A stretch of DNA of 64,000 nucleotides, from NCBI GenBank assembly GCA_034190875.2, contig CM067357.1, forward strand, positions 17,509,464 to 17,573,463. The letters run 5' to 3'. Every line of letters begins with the position of its first letter. The stretch's first letter is position 1. Source of the stretch: Urechis unicinctus. Taxonomy: Eukaryota > Annelida > Polychaeta > Xenopneusta > Urechidae. A model generated the notes under the pieces. The model saw only the letters and a program-made list of their open reading frames with translations. It was not told the origin of the DNA and did not search any database. The position numbers and the translations under genes are program-made. Below, one piece after another: positions 1-13,049 of the stretch.

Positions 1-867
1 TCTACGAAAAACGGCCTGATATACTAATTACACACTCGCTTTGAGGACAGGGGTTACCTTTGGCCCGGCCGCAGTCTCTGGCATAGAAGATAGCTCCGGT
101 CGAACGTTAACATGAATTCAGACGTCTTGTAGGGCTAGCATAGAAGATAGCTGCGACCGAACTAGGTCTACGACCGAACCAATGCTAATCCCTGTGGCTG
201 CTACCATCCCTTGTCAATGTCATACGAAAATCATTTTACCTCTGACACTTACAGAAACGACCAAGCATATGTTGTCACGCATAAATGTATTTCAAACCCA
301 CCATCATTGGACGAGGACATGCTGTCAGTCACGATAAACTATAGCAGAATATTATATATATATATATATATATATAATTTTTCATTGTATGCGATGTTGT
401 AGGTCAGATAGAGGCTCAGGGACCATTTATTTTTTCTCAAGTGCGCCGCCGGGCGCAGCGTTGCATGCTGGAAATGTGAACGAGTGCAGTGCAGCGGGGG
501 ATGAGGTGGGGGGGGGAGAAAGGTGTGGCTGGGCTTTGGGGTGGGGGATTAGGGTTTTGCATGGGATGGGTATACAGGGTATACGAGAATGAGGAGCGAG
601 AGAGGCAATCGATCAAACAGATTGGATTTAGAGGGGCTGGGGAGACATGGGGGGGAAAAGTGTGATTTTTATCTAAAATTCTTCATAATCTGTTTTTCCT
701 CTTCAAATTATCAAAAAATTTCAGTTTCTAACAAATATTACATTTTTTTTTATTCTGCGGACTACTAACATTCTATTCAAGGGCTGCGCCGTCCGCATTT
801 ACAGCCGCTCGTGTGGGATTCCTTATACTATCCAAGCTATGATATTGTAAGGGGCATTGACCACTAT
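1..867. other. No supported gene; short (AT)n at about 345-376
   Basis: I see no exon with convincing borders. A short (AT)n run lies near 345-376 and a G-rich patch near 495-560. The 15-nt string gcatagaagatagct occurs twice between about 79 and 155, a small local direct repeat. Short open frames here have no recognisable domain. Confidence 0.6.
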
Positions 868-967
868 NNNNNNNNNNNNNNNNNNNNNNNNNNNNNNNNN
901 NNNNNNNNNNNNNNNNNNNNNNNNNNNNNNNNNNNNNNNNNNNNNNNNNNNNNNNNNNNNNNNNNNN
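868..967. other. Assembly gap of exactly 100 N
   Basis: The run of N is exactly 100 long, the usual placeholder for a scaffold gap of unknown size. Open frames that cross it on either strand are meaningless. The real distance between the flanks is unknown. Confidence 0.98.
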
Positions 968-987
968 TCGCTCCAATGTGCACTATA

Positions 988-1471
988 TGCAGTCCTCCTC
1001 TAAGCGCCCTTGTCCTGACTGGCCAACTCACTTAAACGTTACTTGTACCTGGCTGTACCCCTTTAAGAGGGGTGTTGCATGATTTCATGCATTTTAACAT
1101 AATACCAATAGTACGCTCGATTATATAGATAGCATCAATTAAGACCAAACATTCGAGAGCTTTTTTGAGTACGAGTTATAAGAATGGCGCCAGGTCAATG
1201 CGGAGGGGTACCAGTGACCCAGGGGAATCAAGTTGGCTGGTTTCACCAGGATCATGGAATGTTGACGATCTCATGTAGACGACAACGCTACGTTGTAAGC
1301 ACTTCACTGGTCAGTGGGCGGAGCCAACTAGCCAACGGGCAAAGAGCACTCACGGTATAGGCTGAAGTCGACTGGGCACTATGCTCTCGAATCCAGTGCA
1401 TTTTTTGGAGTCCTATGCAGTCTCCAAGCGGCCTTTGTCCTTGACTGGAACTCACTTAAACGTTAGTTGTA
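988..1471. repeat. Imperfect direct repeat pair just right of the gap
   Basis: About 60 nt at 988-1047 (tgcagtcctcctctaagcg to cgttacttgtac) reappear with substitutions and small indels at about 1417-1471. The core ctcacttaaacgtta is identical in both. The spacing is about 430 nt. This may be a local duplication, and a repeat beside a gap is a plausible reason for the assembly break. Confidence 0.6.
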
Positions 1472-2842
1472 CGTAACACATTCACTTGGTCAAGTTGGGC
1501 AAGGAGGCCCCTAGCATTGCGAAAGGCGCCAAGGGAATGGAGCTGGTCCAAGCCCACAATTGATCATAGTGGCGGTAAGCGGTGGTCCAGGAACTCCACG
1601 GTGGATGTGTGCGGACACTTGGAACGCTAGTCGCTTCACCATATATGGCTTTGAGGTTCAGAAGAACTTTGGGCGTCTAACACACTGAGGTTGGTCAGAT
1701 TTATGCGGTATGGAATCGAGTAATATCAGGCAGTAGTTGTAATCAGCAAGTATACTGCCCCACACTCCCGTCCTATTCAAGGGTAGTTGATGATTACTCG
1801 TTTGGTAGGCGTGAGTGGATCTCAGCTTGAACGTTAAGTCCAGCTAAACTCAGCAGGGGATATGGTTGAAAATGTGTTGATGAAATGGAAGAACAGATTT
1901 AGTTTATATCACGGCCAGTATAATTATCCACTTTAGCGGCATACACAAGCTTTTACACAACAATTTCAATATTGATACAGCACATTTACCTACTAAACAC
2001 TTATTATCCCCCCCCCCCTGCTCAATACTGTTCAGCCTGAACTAATGGCCGAAGCCGCAGATGCAGATAACAGCCTGGTCATGTGGTATGTTGTTGAAGA
2101 TTTTGATGATGAAAAGGGGGGGAAAGGATGTAGCGCTAGGCCAAATGGATGATTTGATTGGCCACCTTGAAGAGCATGAAGACTTTGGCCGTGTCCTCTG
2201 CTGACGACAGACTGGAAGCATATACTTGGTGTGGGGCGAGCAAGTCAATGTAAAGGAGCGTTTTGTACTGGCCTACAAAACTAGCATTGCCCAAAGAATC
2301 AGTTTTCGGATTTGTTAGAACATAAGTTTTGTGCTAGTTATATACATGTGACCGCATGGTTATAGCATACTGAATATCACATTCTGCCAGACAATAGTCA
2401 TCCCCGCAGATGGTCCAACAAAGTGGGTGTACGCTGACCGCTGCGTATATTTACTGGTTGTAAGAGGAAAGGAGCTTGCATGCATCCTTAAGGGTGCAGT
2501 AATCCGAATCAAAATTCAGCTTCAATGGTTTTCGTAGCATCACCATACATCAATTAGTGTCGATGCGATGTTACGTTGCATGACGTAACCATCGATGTTG
2601 GTATGAGTTATCTGTGCATATACTCAGCTGTCAGTTGTCAGTTGCGTACATTTCAATGTTCGTACTATCATATTCTCAGGAATCCAGTTGATTTTCTTAC
2701 TGAAATACACATCCAAATATGAATGAGCTTATGTTTTGGAGTTTTGTCATTCCAAGTTCAGTCAGCATCAAGGTCGTAAATGTGATCAGTTGCATCGATA
2801 ATTATCGTCATCCGCTTGTGGTAGGCTGTGGGATTTGCACTA
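1472..2842. other. Intergenic, no supported gene
   Basis: Mixed-composition DNA with a C11-type run near 2008-2018. Open frames are short and show no domain or exon-type borders. I see nothing I can name here. Confidence 0.55.
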
Positions 2843-4160
2843 TCACAGCCTTACACCACAAAAGTGCGAGAGGCGGAGGAGTAGAAAAGAGAGTGTAAGT
2901 GGCGAAGAATGAGGTGAAAACGGAATAAGGGTGAGAGAGGGAGGCGGAGAAAGAAGAAAACAGAATGACAAATTCAAAAATAGGTGAAAAGTGTGCGCGA
3001 GAGGAAGAGAAGCCGGAGAAAAGAGAGAGAGTGGCACAGGAAGAGAAGAAAAGGGAGAGGTGGAGTATGGGGAGAATGAGAGAGTGGCATAGGGAGGGAG
3101 GCGGAGGGAGGGACGGGGGAGAGGCAGAGGGAAGGGCAGCGGCAGACATGGAGGGAGAGAGAGAGAGGAAGGAAAGGAGGGAGGGAGATAGGGACGGAAA
3201 GAGGGAGGGAGTAAGGGAGGGAGGGAGAGAATGAGAGATGGAATGGGAGGGAGGGTGAGAGGGAGAGAGAGATAGAGGAAGTGAAGGGAGGGAGACGGGG
3301 GGGGGAGGGATGGAGACCGGGAGAGGGAGGGAGAGAGGAGAAGAGGTAGGGAGATATGAGATGGAAGGAGGAGAGAGAAGACGGAGAGAGAGAGGAAGAT
3401 GAAGAGGGGGAGAGAGACGAAGAGGGAGGGAGAGAGTGAAAGAAGAAGGGAGGGAGGGAGAGAGAGAAAGCGGGAGGGAGAGAGAGGAAGATGGAGAGAG
3501 CCTTGGAAAGGGAGGAAGTGTGGGAAAGGGAGAGAGCCGGGGAGAGGAATGGAGCCGGGGAGAGAGAGGGAGACGGGGAGATGGATGGATACGGATAAGA
3601 AAATAGGAAACGGATAGAAAGAGAGAGACGGATGGGAAGAATGATACTGAGAGATAGGGAGACAGCGAGGAGGAGAAAACAGGAGAAGTGAGGGAGGGAG
3701 GGAGGGAGGGAGAGAGGAGGGGGAGAGGAAATGATATAGTGAGAGGAAGAGAGAGAGGGAAAGAAAGTTGGGAGGGAGAGAGGGAGAGGTATATTTGCGA
3801 GAGGAAGATATGGGAGAGTGAGAGAGAAGGATATATGGTAAGAGATATTGAGAGATTGCGAGGGAGCGAGATCGGGAGAGACTGCACGAGTATTGAGAGA
3901 AGGGGATAGGAGCGGAGAGAGGGAGAAAAAGATGAAGAGAGGGACAAGGGAAGAGAGGGAGGGATAAGCAGAGAAATGGAGTGATAGGGAGGGAGAGAAC
4001 GAAGAGGAGGGAGAGTGTGATATTGGATGGGGCGGAGTGGGAGAGAGGAAGCAATGAGAGGAAGGAAAGAGGAGGGATAAACCGAATTAGTGAATGAATG
4101 GGATAGAACAGGAAGGATAGATGAGCGATAGGAGGAGGAGAGAGGAGGATGGGGAGAGCT
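2843..4160. repeat. 1.3-kb polypurine tract (GGGA/GAGA-rich)
   Basis: The plus strand is almost entirely A and G, in irregular mixtures of gagg, ggga and gaga. The minus strand is a polypyrimidine tract and therefore cannot easily form TAA, TAG or TGA. That explains the open minus frames of 486 and 403 codons and the short plus frames here, which would encode only Ser/Leu/Pro or Arg/Glu/Gly runs. I treat all of them as artefacts. Mirror-symmetric purine runs of this kind can form triplex (H-DNA) structures. Confidence 0.9.
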
Positions 4161-5560
4161 AATGGGGTAAAGTGGAGGGAATTGAAGGGAAGAAAAACAC
4201 ATTTCGTTCGAATGGATTAATGTGGATGTATGTTCAATAAAGCCCCTTATTACACACGAAATGAACAATGAGAGGGAATACCAGGCAAACTAGTGAAAGC
4301 CACAAACCTATTCCTTGTTCTCATAATGGAGAAAATGTGGATGTGTATTGCTCTAACAAGACCCGAAATCCGATGACGCAGTCCTATAAAAGTTAATGGT
4401 ATCATTGGTCACCACCGTGAAACAATATTAGCACATTTCCACCTTTAAAATAAGGCATGTGAATGAGAGCATGTCACACAAGACGTTGCCGAACAGTTTA
4501 AATTCAAAATTTAATACGTTTGTGGATGCATCTATAAAGACCAAATACAAGTCACTCAACCGGCGATATTTAAGTAAAGGGTTGACAAACAAAAGATGGT
4601 TCCCCATATATTCGCCTGGTTAAGTAAGTCATACAGTGATCTTACTTCCAATCTTATAATTATCTAATAATTCAAATCACGATTCCGGATCATTTGCATA
4701 TCGTAAATGATAGTACTTAACATAGCTATTTGTGTACCTGCCACTTCTTGACGCTTTTTTGTGCTGTGAATTGCGATCACAGCTTGGCATCCTTTGATGT
4801 CTGGGTTTAAATCAGACAGTAGCTGACATCAACAAGAATACTGCCCCACCCCCATCCCACACTAACACTGCTATTACACTGTTCCCCGGACCCCATTACT
4901 AGGGTTTCTGCTTTGAATAATATTTATATATGCAAACAAAGTGCACATCCACTCTTACTTTATACATCAGTTTGTCGTTGAGTAGGCAGGGCCTAGCTTT
5001 GATATATTCATACGAAATTGTAGAACGCAAATAAGCTTTCTGTATACCAATAATTACCCAGGCTGCTATCGCTATATGCATACGAAATGTATAATATTAA
5101 TGAACCTCTGAAATAATAGTGTCCCCGACTGAATTGACCCACCTATCGAATATGGAATAGCTTACGGATCACAATACACTCTTCACGATGACTTGTTCAT
5201 TGTTCAACTTGTTCGCAGAGAATGATATGCTCTGCATCCCTCCTACTCCTCGCCCTATCCCTTCCAATAATCGCGTCTTTTCAGTTACTTGTCTTTCTTT
5301 CCCTACTCTCGTATTTCCTCCCTCTCTTCCTCACTCTGCCCCTCATATCATCCCCGCATGATCCTCCTTTCTCGTTCATCTGTATTTCGTTTGTTCCTTC
5401 GCCTCTCCTCCCCCCGCAAATCTTCTCTCCGTATCGCAGAGATAGTTGTATAAATGCATATTGTAGTGGCGGTAAGCACTGTGCTTATGTCGCGGAATAT
5501 TTCGACGGAACACTATTCACGCTTTAAACACGCTAAAGAACACTATATACTGTAACTTCA
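4161..5560. other. Intergenic; pyrimidine-rich patch at 5225-5420
   Basis: No exon or domain is recognisable. The plus strand becomes pyrimidine-rich at about 5225-5420, which produces a 101-codon open frame rich in Leu, Ser and Pro. It looks like composition, not a gene. Confidence 0.5.
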
Positions 5561-5569
5561 AATATATAT

Positions 5570-6510
5570 CGCGGGATCGAGAGGCGGCCAGAGAGCGTGT
5601 AATAGAGATATGAGAGAACGTATACGTGAGGGGGTGACAGAGAAAGACAACGAGTGGCGGTTGGAGGTAGAGAGAAGGTTCAAGATAGAGTAAGGGGTTA
5701 AATGAGTTTTAGAGTGCAAGGCAACAAGAGGCGCTAGAATGGCGTGAGAGTGCAACACAGAAAGAGGAGATAGAAGGTGTGAGAAAGCAAGACAGAAACA
5801 GGAGATAAAAGGGGATGAGAGAGCAAGAAAGCAAGATGGGGAAGATTGGGATGAGAGTGCAACACAAAAATAGGAGATAGAAGAGGTCGAGAGAACAAGA
5901 CAGAAACAGTAGATACAAGAGGATGAGAGAGCAAGACAGCAAGAGGTGCTAGAAGGGGATGAAAGAACAACACAGAAAGAGAAAATAGGAGCGAGAGAGC
6001 AATACAGAAACAGGAGATACAAGGGGATGACAGAGCAAGACAGCAAGAGGGGCTAGAATGGGGGGTGAGAGTGCAACACATAAAGAAGAGATAGAAGGTG
6101 TGAGAGAGCCTGTCAGAAACAGGAGTTAAAAGGGGATGAGAGAACAAGACAGCAAGAAGGGCTAGAATGGGGGTGAGAGAGCAACACAGAAAGAGGAGAT
6201 AGAAGAGTGCAAGAGTGCAATACCGAGAGAGTGGTTAGAAGGGGATGAGAGAGCCAGACAGAAAGATAGGCATAGAAGGGGGTAAGAACACATGACAGAA
6301 AGAGGAACTAGAAGGGGTATGAGAGCAAGACAACAACATGGGGCAGCATGGGGTAAGTTAGCAAGACAGAAAAAAAGGCTAGAAGGGGTTGAGAGAGCAA
6401 GACAAAGAGATGAGTTAGAAGGAGGGTGTGAGAGTGTTAGACATCGCAAGAGGGCGAAGGGAGAGCGAGATAATGAGACAAAGGTGGGAGAGAAGAGAAT
6501 GGTGTAACAG
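5570..6510. repeat. Purine-rich minisatellite, unit about 36-38 bp
   Basis: Degenerate tandem units share gagagagcaagacag followed by caagaggggctagaagggg or aaacaggagatacaagggg. I estimate about 25 copies with a unit of roughly 36-38 nt, and copy length varies. The minus strand is free of stops in long stretches, which explains overlapping Leu/Ser/Cys-rich open frames (for example 162, 137 and 124 codons). These are not genes in my reading. Confidence 0.8.
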
Positions 6511-7562
6511 ACGAATTGCTGACTATCGTTTTGCATTGCCCAAAAAATTTTTTGTAAAATAATTAAAAAACAGAAAAGTCATCAAGAGCGTAGTATAAAT
6601 TGCACTTATTAATGCTATCTTATTACTATTATAAGAACGTTTGGTATGTACTTCTTCATTTCAAGATTTAATTTTAAATGCCATTTTATGCTCGAATTAT
6701 CTTAAACATAATTTGATGAAACTAGAAAACACAAAACTCACATTTATACTGCAGTTCTGTAAACCCATGATCAAACAGGAACAGTAGTAATATCAAACTT
6801 GTTAACAATTGTGTTTCCATAAATTCAATTAATATATAATTTATCTTATTACTTGTTGCATTAATCGTATTTTGATAATTTTGTTTTCAAGATGCTTAAA
6901 AAGGTAGCATGGATCAGCAAGCTGGAGAACACCAAGGAGGACATCGTAGCTCGTGTACCTGATACCGATGTATACAACACTTGTATTTGACATGATGTAT
7001 AGGGGCTTGATTAATAGAAAATACTTTCTGCTCTCAAAAGCGAAAAATCGATCGATATGAAAAAAAATTCAACTGCAGAAGATTTTTGATTCACACCTCA
7101 TTCCTATTCTCGTCATCCATTCTTCCCTCGGCGATGGCCGCAGCTCCACCGACCGACGCATATATCACCAACAGCAATAAACAGAACAACCAAACGCGAG
7201 CAAATCCATTCATTCTTCTATGGCCACCTATATCCACACTGCGCTGAAATATGTTAATGAATAAAACAGCGTCCTCATTTAACAGCTGTAAGCCAATTGT
7301 GTCAACTGGGTAAGTGTATATTTATCAAACTCGTATATAAAAACAATTCATCTGAGGACTCACAAAACGTGCTATGAACTTGTTTGCTTGTATATCAGAT
7401 TATCACACGCTGAATTAATGCCAGAGAAACCTAGACAGGGAAGACACAGGTGCGACGTGTTGTGTGATATCCGAATCAGAGCTAAGTAGGACTAAAGAGG
7501 GGATAGCTTCGCTAAGAGCTTTAACGTGGGGCCTCCGCCCGAGTAATATAGAAGATAGAGGA
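6511..7562. other. AT-rich intergenic, no supported gene
   Basis: AT-rich DNA without recognisable coding segments. A short possible exon-like run (atgcttaaaaaggtagcatgg near 6892) is too short to support. Confidence 0.5.
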
Positions 7563-7738
<176 letters not shown>

Positions 7739-7739
7739 T

Positions 7740-7925
7740 TCATATTGGGTCTTCGTCGGTTTTTTTTACTCGAAATACTGGGTCAAGACCCAACACTCCT
7801 TAATATTGGGTCTTGGACCCAATAATTGTCTGACCCAATAATAATTATAGTCTCGTTCGTTCGTTCTGCAATGCTTATGATGAAATATGGCTACGCCTTA
7901 AACCTGAAATGTTGGGTCTAGCCCA
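7740..7925. repeat. Patch of TTGGGTC/GACCCAA motifs
   Basis: Within 180 nt the motif ttgggtc or its complement gacccaa occurs repeatedly, including the inverted pair attgggtcttggacccaat near 7804-7822. The same motif forms the palindrome of the 13-14 kb satellite and recurs near 21.9 kb. This is probably a decayed relative of that repeat. Confidence 0.6.
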
Positions 7926-8485
7926 TCAGTACACCGGCCGCTTGCGCCACCTGTTATCATTATCCAGAACTGCTATATACAAATGTATATAGAAGTGCGC
8001 TGTGATTGGTTGGTCGCACGCGCGTAGGCACTCGACCAATAGTATCGCGCCTACGATTTTCATGTCCACACGCGTTCATGTTCGCCATCTTTTCGATCAA
8101 GCCGCATCAGGTTAGTCAGACAATCTAATCCATTTCACCCAGACTATAGCTGTGATTTGTTAAGTCATGGTTTACAGATGAAATTTACACCGAGGATTAA
8201 TCTAGGAGCAAATGTGGACAAGTTCGGGACGATATCTTAGTCATTATTTCACTATAATCATCACATGATTGTCACACGCTTATGCAAACCATGCCCTGAG
8301 TTCCTAACGCTAAGATTTTGACATGCCGGGCCAAGTTTAGCTTTCTTATTATTGCACCGGATTCCTTCCTCAGTAAATAGATGTACAGTGCTATGGCTGG
8401 GTATAGTATATCTTCAAATACGATAGAGCACTATTCTCCCATTTTACACAATAAAGCCCACTCATTCAATTGAAGGTTGCAAGAA

Positions 8486-8643
8486 ATGTCAGGCCCCGAA
8501 CTTGGATTCTGAGTTAGACGGCTCGCTGAACAACTCACCGAAGAGGGCTATTTAATTGTAGCAGATCTTTATGGGAAGGTATCAGCGGCTAAACCCAGTG
8601 CCAAACTTTACTACAAACTCATATTTAGCTATCCGCGGGAAGG
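8486..8643 (+). pseudogene. Candidate first exon, interrupted by in-frame TGA
   Basis: From the ATG at 8486 the frame runs to a good splice donor (GG|GTAAGT, GT at 8644) with one TGA at 8510-8512. Beyond the TGA the peptide contains RRLAEQLTEEGYLIVADLYG and then SAKLYYKLIFSYPREG. It is non-repetitive, has a balanced amino acid mix and stops right at the donor, so it looks like a genuine coding exon. I do not recognise the protein. The TGA may be a mutated CGA codon (decay), a sequence error, or a sign that the real exon begins after an acceptor near 8512. It lies between a (GA)n array and unremarkable DNA, and I cannot place the next exon. Confidence 0.35.
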
Positions 8644-8649
8644 GTAAGT

Positions 8650-11600
8650 ACTTTTCTTGAGATTTTATTTGGATTATGGATATAATGTAAGCAACATTGA
8701 AAACTCGAATATACCTGTCTTGCGAGTATTACAGAAGGGCTTTCTTATTTAGCATCCATGTTCGGGGGCCATATATTTTCTGGCCAGGCTGCACGCACGG
8801 TAGGGCGGTCAAACGCCGCGCCGATCTTATTTAGACAAGGCAGTTGTTGGGCTGTTGGTAGTATAATGTAAATGATGAATTTTGTTCGATTAATATATTA
8901 TAAATGAAGACTCCCCCAACACATCGATTTGATTATCTCTTCCATATGACCAAAAATTAAAAGATACGGTCAATTTAAAAACAACATGTATGCTTATTTA
9001 CCCTGAGAAATCTCCACACGCCATTGCTTCGGCGCCATGGCAACGATCCGCGTCCTTGGGAGATTTCATATTATGACTTTGTCAAAGGAATGCTAGTGTG
9101 AGTAGTACACGTATTTGAAACTTCGGTGATATGGAGTAAAACTGATTTACAAAGTCAATTGGACTGTTGCAGTCATGTTCACGATTCAAGGCCATTTGGC
9201 GTGTGTGGATGAAGCTGTTAACATGCTTAAAATATTTTATTCTTGAATTTATGTCATCCGGTTTAACTATCATCACTGCTCATTTTGACCTGCATTGGTC
9301 AGGAAAGTCATCTCATCTCTCTATCCCGTATCTTTGAAGATAGAACTCTGTCATAAAACTCACAATGCGACATTGCTGGCGTTATTCGAGGAGATACTCT
9401 TACAACATAGACGATAGGAATCTATCTGGGGAATAAAACCTTTATCTTCCCACACGTGGCAGTCAGTTAAAAACGACCCTCCAAGAAAAACTTCATTTTG
9501 CTCTCCTTCTAACATATAAACCCTCTATACATCGAAGATGGTTCGTACTTGTTGACTTGTAGGTATACACCAGCGCGAATCGACCGGTGGTATCATAGTA
9601 CCCAGTAAAGGCAGTTGTATCGGATTAAATGACGTTTGTTTTTGTCACGCATTCCACGGATATGTTCACGCTTTGATTCAATAGTAATGTGCCGCCATCG
9701 ATTATATGAAGGGAAAGGGGAAATAGTACAGTAAATTTGTCGCGGAATTATTACCCCTGTATAAGACGATTGTCGCCCGATGTGTGAAGACAAGTAAAAG
9801 CAGTGTCGCGTGAGCGCTGAAGTGGGATGCGGAGAGATTTTGTGTGGCATCTGAAACACTATGAAGTCTTAGCGCGGCGGATTGGCGCGAAGGCGCTCGT
9901 GTCACCCAGTGCTCGGAGCCATGATATCGGGAAGCGGGTGAGTGGCGGTTAGCCCAACAGACCAACAGGCGATCAGGTACTCCATTGTTGGTCTAACAGG
10001 AAAATCCTCCTTTTATCGGTGGATTGACAAACATGCTTAATCTATCACGTTAAAAATACGTACTGAGAAGAATTTAAAGCCACCAGCAGTGAGAGTATTG
10101 CCTTTCCCTCTCCTTTATTCAGCATCATAACAAGTTCGTTTCCAACCAACTTACATTGCGCAATCTCGCCGCCATATTGTCGGAAAAGTTAATCGCCTCG
10201 CATATTTTAGGCGATTATGCATATTTACAAGTTGTGGCGATTCCTGAGACTCTAACGCGATACATATTACTGATTGTTTATTAAATTGGACTTGTTAAAT
10301 CAAGTTGACATCGTGAAGGTAAGGTCTTATCATCGAATATTCTACATTGGAAATGCCATCTTCGAGAACCAAGAGGGAGGGCAAGCTCCACTTGGTTCAA
10401 AAGAGCTAGTGTCGGTGGCTGGGCGAACGATATTTGAGATTTTGACCATCTGTATCACAAATAATCACTTTAAATTTGTATTTTTGGTGGGATGCAATCC
10501 AGTGCAGGGCACTCGGGAACCCAGGTGAGGGACCAGCGTAAGTGCCGATGAAAACCCAGTGATTTATTCATTTGAGTCCATGTGACCCGCAGACGAGCAG
10601 TGTACGCGCGTCCTATAGTGATGCTAGGTGGTTTTCATCATTGCACCGACCCCTCCCGTGGTACGATTTGGCAAATCACGCGATGCTAAGGCGGCAGCGG
10701 GGCAGCGTGTTCAGCAGAGTAAAAAGTCTGATATCGCGCGAGTAGTTGATTTCCTTCCCCTGAGCAGCGCCCTCCAAACCGTTGACAGAGCTATGAGACG
10801 TAAGTGCAGGTCTTCCGATGATTTTTTTGTACCGGATGTCGAACTCGTTTGGAGCATGATCTAGGTCAAGCTCGGGGCGCCAGATACCAAGATATAAAAC
10901 TAAATTGGTATGTTTTATCAGTCCGTGAAAATGTAGCTTATTGCGAGCGGTTAAAAACAATGATTTTATTACTGCCGCTGTGTGTGTTAATGCGAAGTCA
11001 TGGTGCGGCTCACTGTCAATGTTGATTGGGGGGGGGGGGGGAAATGTAAAGAGACTTAAGTTAGGACTCAAAAAGATTAGTCTAGACTCGACGTGGTTGG
11101 TGAATACGGGCCAGTTCATACTGAAATATTGTACAGTGCTATCGTTTAATCCATCGCTGCCAGAGCTGCGTACAATGATCATTTGGTCAAGCAGCCTCTA
11201 GCCTGAGGCGTATATGTAGTTGTGTTTCACACACACAAAAACAGTGCTTATAGCGGTATGTAAGATGCATATACTTTTTACCATCATTTTGCTGTTGATC
11301 AGCTTGTGAACCTTGGGAGTTCACAGTGGACCTGTGACTTAGTGCTTGGATGCATGAATGTTTTAACATACGGCTCATTAGACAGCTGATAATTTCGGGC
11401 AAGTGAGAGTCCTTCAACAATTCGATTTACATTGTAAAATGTCTTTCCTCTTCGATTGATAGATGCCATAATTTGAAGTGCGACCTTTAAAGGTGTCAAA
11501 GATGATGTAGTTGCACTGTGGTTGGGTTTGGTGTATCAGGTGGGTCCTGTGTTGATCCAATCGGATCTTATCTTGTCCCTTCTGACATGAATTGTATTAG

Positions 11601-11869
11601 TATGAGTAAGGTCAACAGGGACGCTGAGGTTACCAAACAATTGTATATTACCCAGTCAGCAGAGTTGGCCTGGTCGACGTACTGGTTCTTGCTCACCTTT
11701 CTTGTTTTGCATATTGGAGTAAATTTCAATGAAAGCCACAATCTACCAAACACTCCCCGACCCCGAGTTACTAACTCATTATTAAAAGCAGTCTAGTTCG
11801 AATAGCATATTTACTATATCACTTCCCTAGACGACTCTACAGTACATAACATTGCGGATTGATCTAGGC
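8650..11869. other. Intergenic, no supported gene; G15 run near 11027
   Basis: I see several open frames of 60-170 codons on both strands (for example 168 codons on minus at 10676-11182), but none has a recognisable domain, exon-like borders or a consistent neighbour. A G homopolymer of about 15 nt lies near 11027-11041. Confidence 0.45.
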
Positions 11870-12035
11870 TTTTATAAAAATTAATTGGGTCCTGACGAAT
11901 GTAATATATTTTGTCTCTTGATTGCGTCAATCACTTGATATATGAATGTATGTTATCAGAATTTATTGTTGGTCTATAGCTTATATAAAATTTGTTCGTT
12001 CCTGATCCAATATTGTATGATATATTACTGCTGAT
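11870..12035. repeat. Two decayed units of the 13-14 kb satellite
   Basis: The pattern 'attattg-ttgggtcc-tatagcttatataaaattt-tcctgacccaat' is present twice in degenerate form (ttaattgggtcctgacg near 11878, and ttattgttggtctatagc near 11960 followed by cctgatccaatattg). Order and spacing match the satellite units at 13.05-14.04 kb, so these look like old, diverged units separated from the main array. Confidence 0.5.
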
Positions 12036-12889
12036 GACAAAGCACTTGACAGCGTCCCCCAATACCTCACGCGTTGTTGGGACGCATTATAATTTGGACC
12101 AATGCGTATTTTCACGCATCCAAAAAAATCCGCAACGGGAAAATGGGAAAACCCTTATCTTAAAGTACTCCGGTTCAAAGCGGTTCCATGCATTTGAACC
12201 CTGGCCACTCACTGTGGTGAAGACGGAACGAGTTCAAATGGTCCGCGCAGTACGGCCTCGGGCGATACCGCTTATCAATTTGTAAAGGAGTTTAGCGGAG
12301 TGTAATATGTGTATCCTACATGGGGCATATGGTTTCCAACATTGGCGATTTGCAGCAGGTGGAACTGTCAGGCTCCAAATCGAGTTGCCTGACGTTTGAG
12401 GCACGTATTTGTTCGAAAAAGTTTCATTGTGATAACTCACTGCTTAGTTAATTAAATCAATTACCTAGACTAAAATATCTGCGGGGGAGAGGATGGGGAG
12501 CGCGAACATTTTGTGGTGGGACTGCGCGGCTGCTGAGGCTAGGCTAGCGTGAAGGCAGTGCAACAAATCTTCATCTTTAATAATAACGGACAAGAGTTGC
12601 ACATGTTGTAGTCTGTGTTTCGTGATTTAGTGTTTAATCAGTTAATGATGTAATCGATATGCTACTTATATAGAATGACTAGATTAAAACGTTTTGGGGA
12701 GGGGATAAGGAGTAAGCGTCGTATTCCGTGTTGGTCCACTCAGCCCCACTTACTTTCACCAGATTTTGATCATATATTCATTCCATCCCCTGGCCTCTGC
12801 TTCCGATAGTGATAATGCAGTATATGTTTCCTGGTGACTGAACGATTTTCATCCCAGGGGGGAATTTTTACCCCTAGCATTCTTTGAAT
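12036..12889. other. Intergenic, no supported gene
   Basis: No exon-type borders or domains are visible. The open frames are short and lie in all phases. Confidence 0.45.
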
Positions 12890-13032
12890 GGGGGTAGCAA
12901 AACTCCTCCTGAAAAAACCCCTTTTGACTGTGTGTATATAACTTCTAAAAGTGATTGTTTTGGGGGTAGCAAAACTCCTCCTGAAAAAAAAACCCTTTTG
13001 ACTGAGTATATAACTTCTAAAAGTGATTGTTT
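12890..13032. repeat. Tandem duplication, about 71 bp twice
   Basis: The block beginning tgggggtagcaaaactcc and ending aaaagtgattgttt occurs at 12890-12960 and again at 12961-13032, nearly identical, differing in an A homopolymer and a few bases. It leads directly into the palindromic satellite and may be its edge. Confidence 0.85.
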
Positions 13033-13049
13033 ATATTATTAAAAAATAT

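Noticed and set aside
773-1035. Open frames across the N run
   Set aside because: They exist only because N codons are not read as stops.
2808-4268. Long minus open frames of 486 and 403 codons
   Set aside because: They are Ser/Leu/Pro-rich and lie over a polypurine tract. Lack of stops follows from composition, and two overlapping frames are open at once.
5558-6536. Several minus frames of 124-162 codons rich in Leu/Ser/Cys
   Set aside because: They overlap in different frames over a tandem purine-rich minisatellite, so they are repeat artefacts.
10628-11182. Overlapping 78-codon plus and 168-codon minus frames
   Set aside because: There is no domain, no splice context and no related copy in the window; a length of 168 codons can occur by chance in 64 kb.
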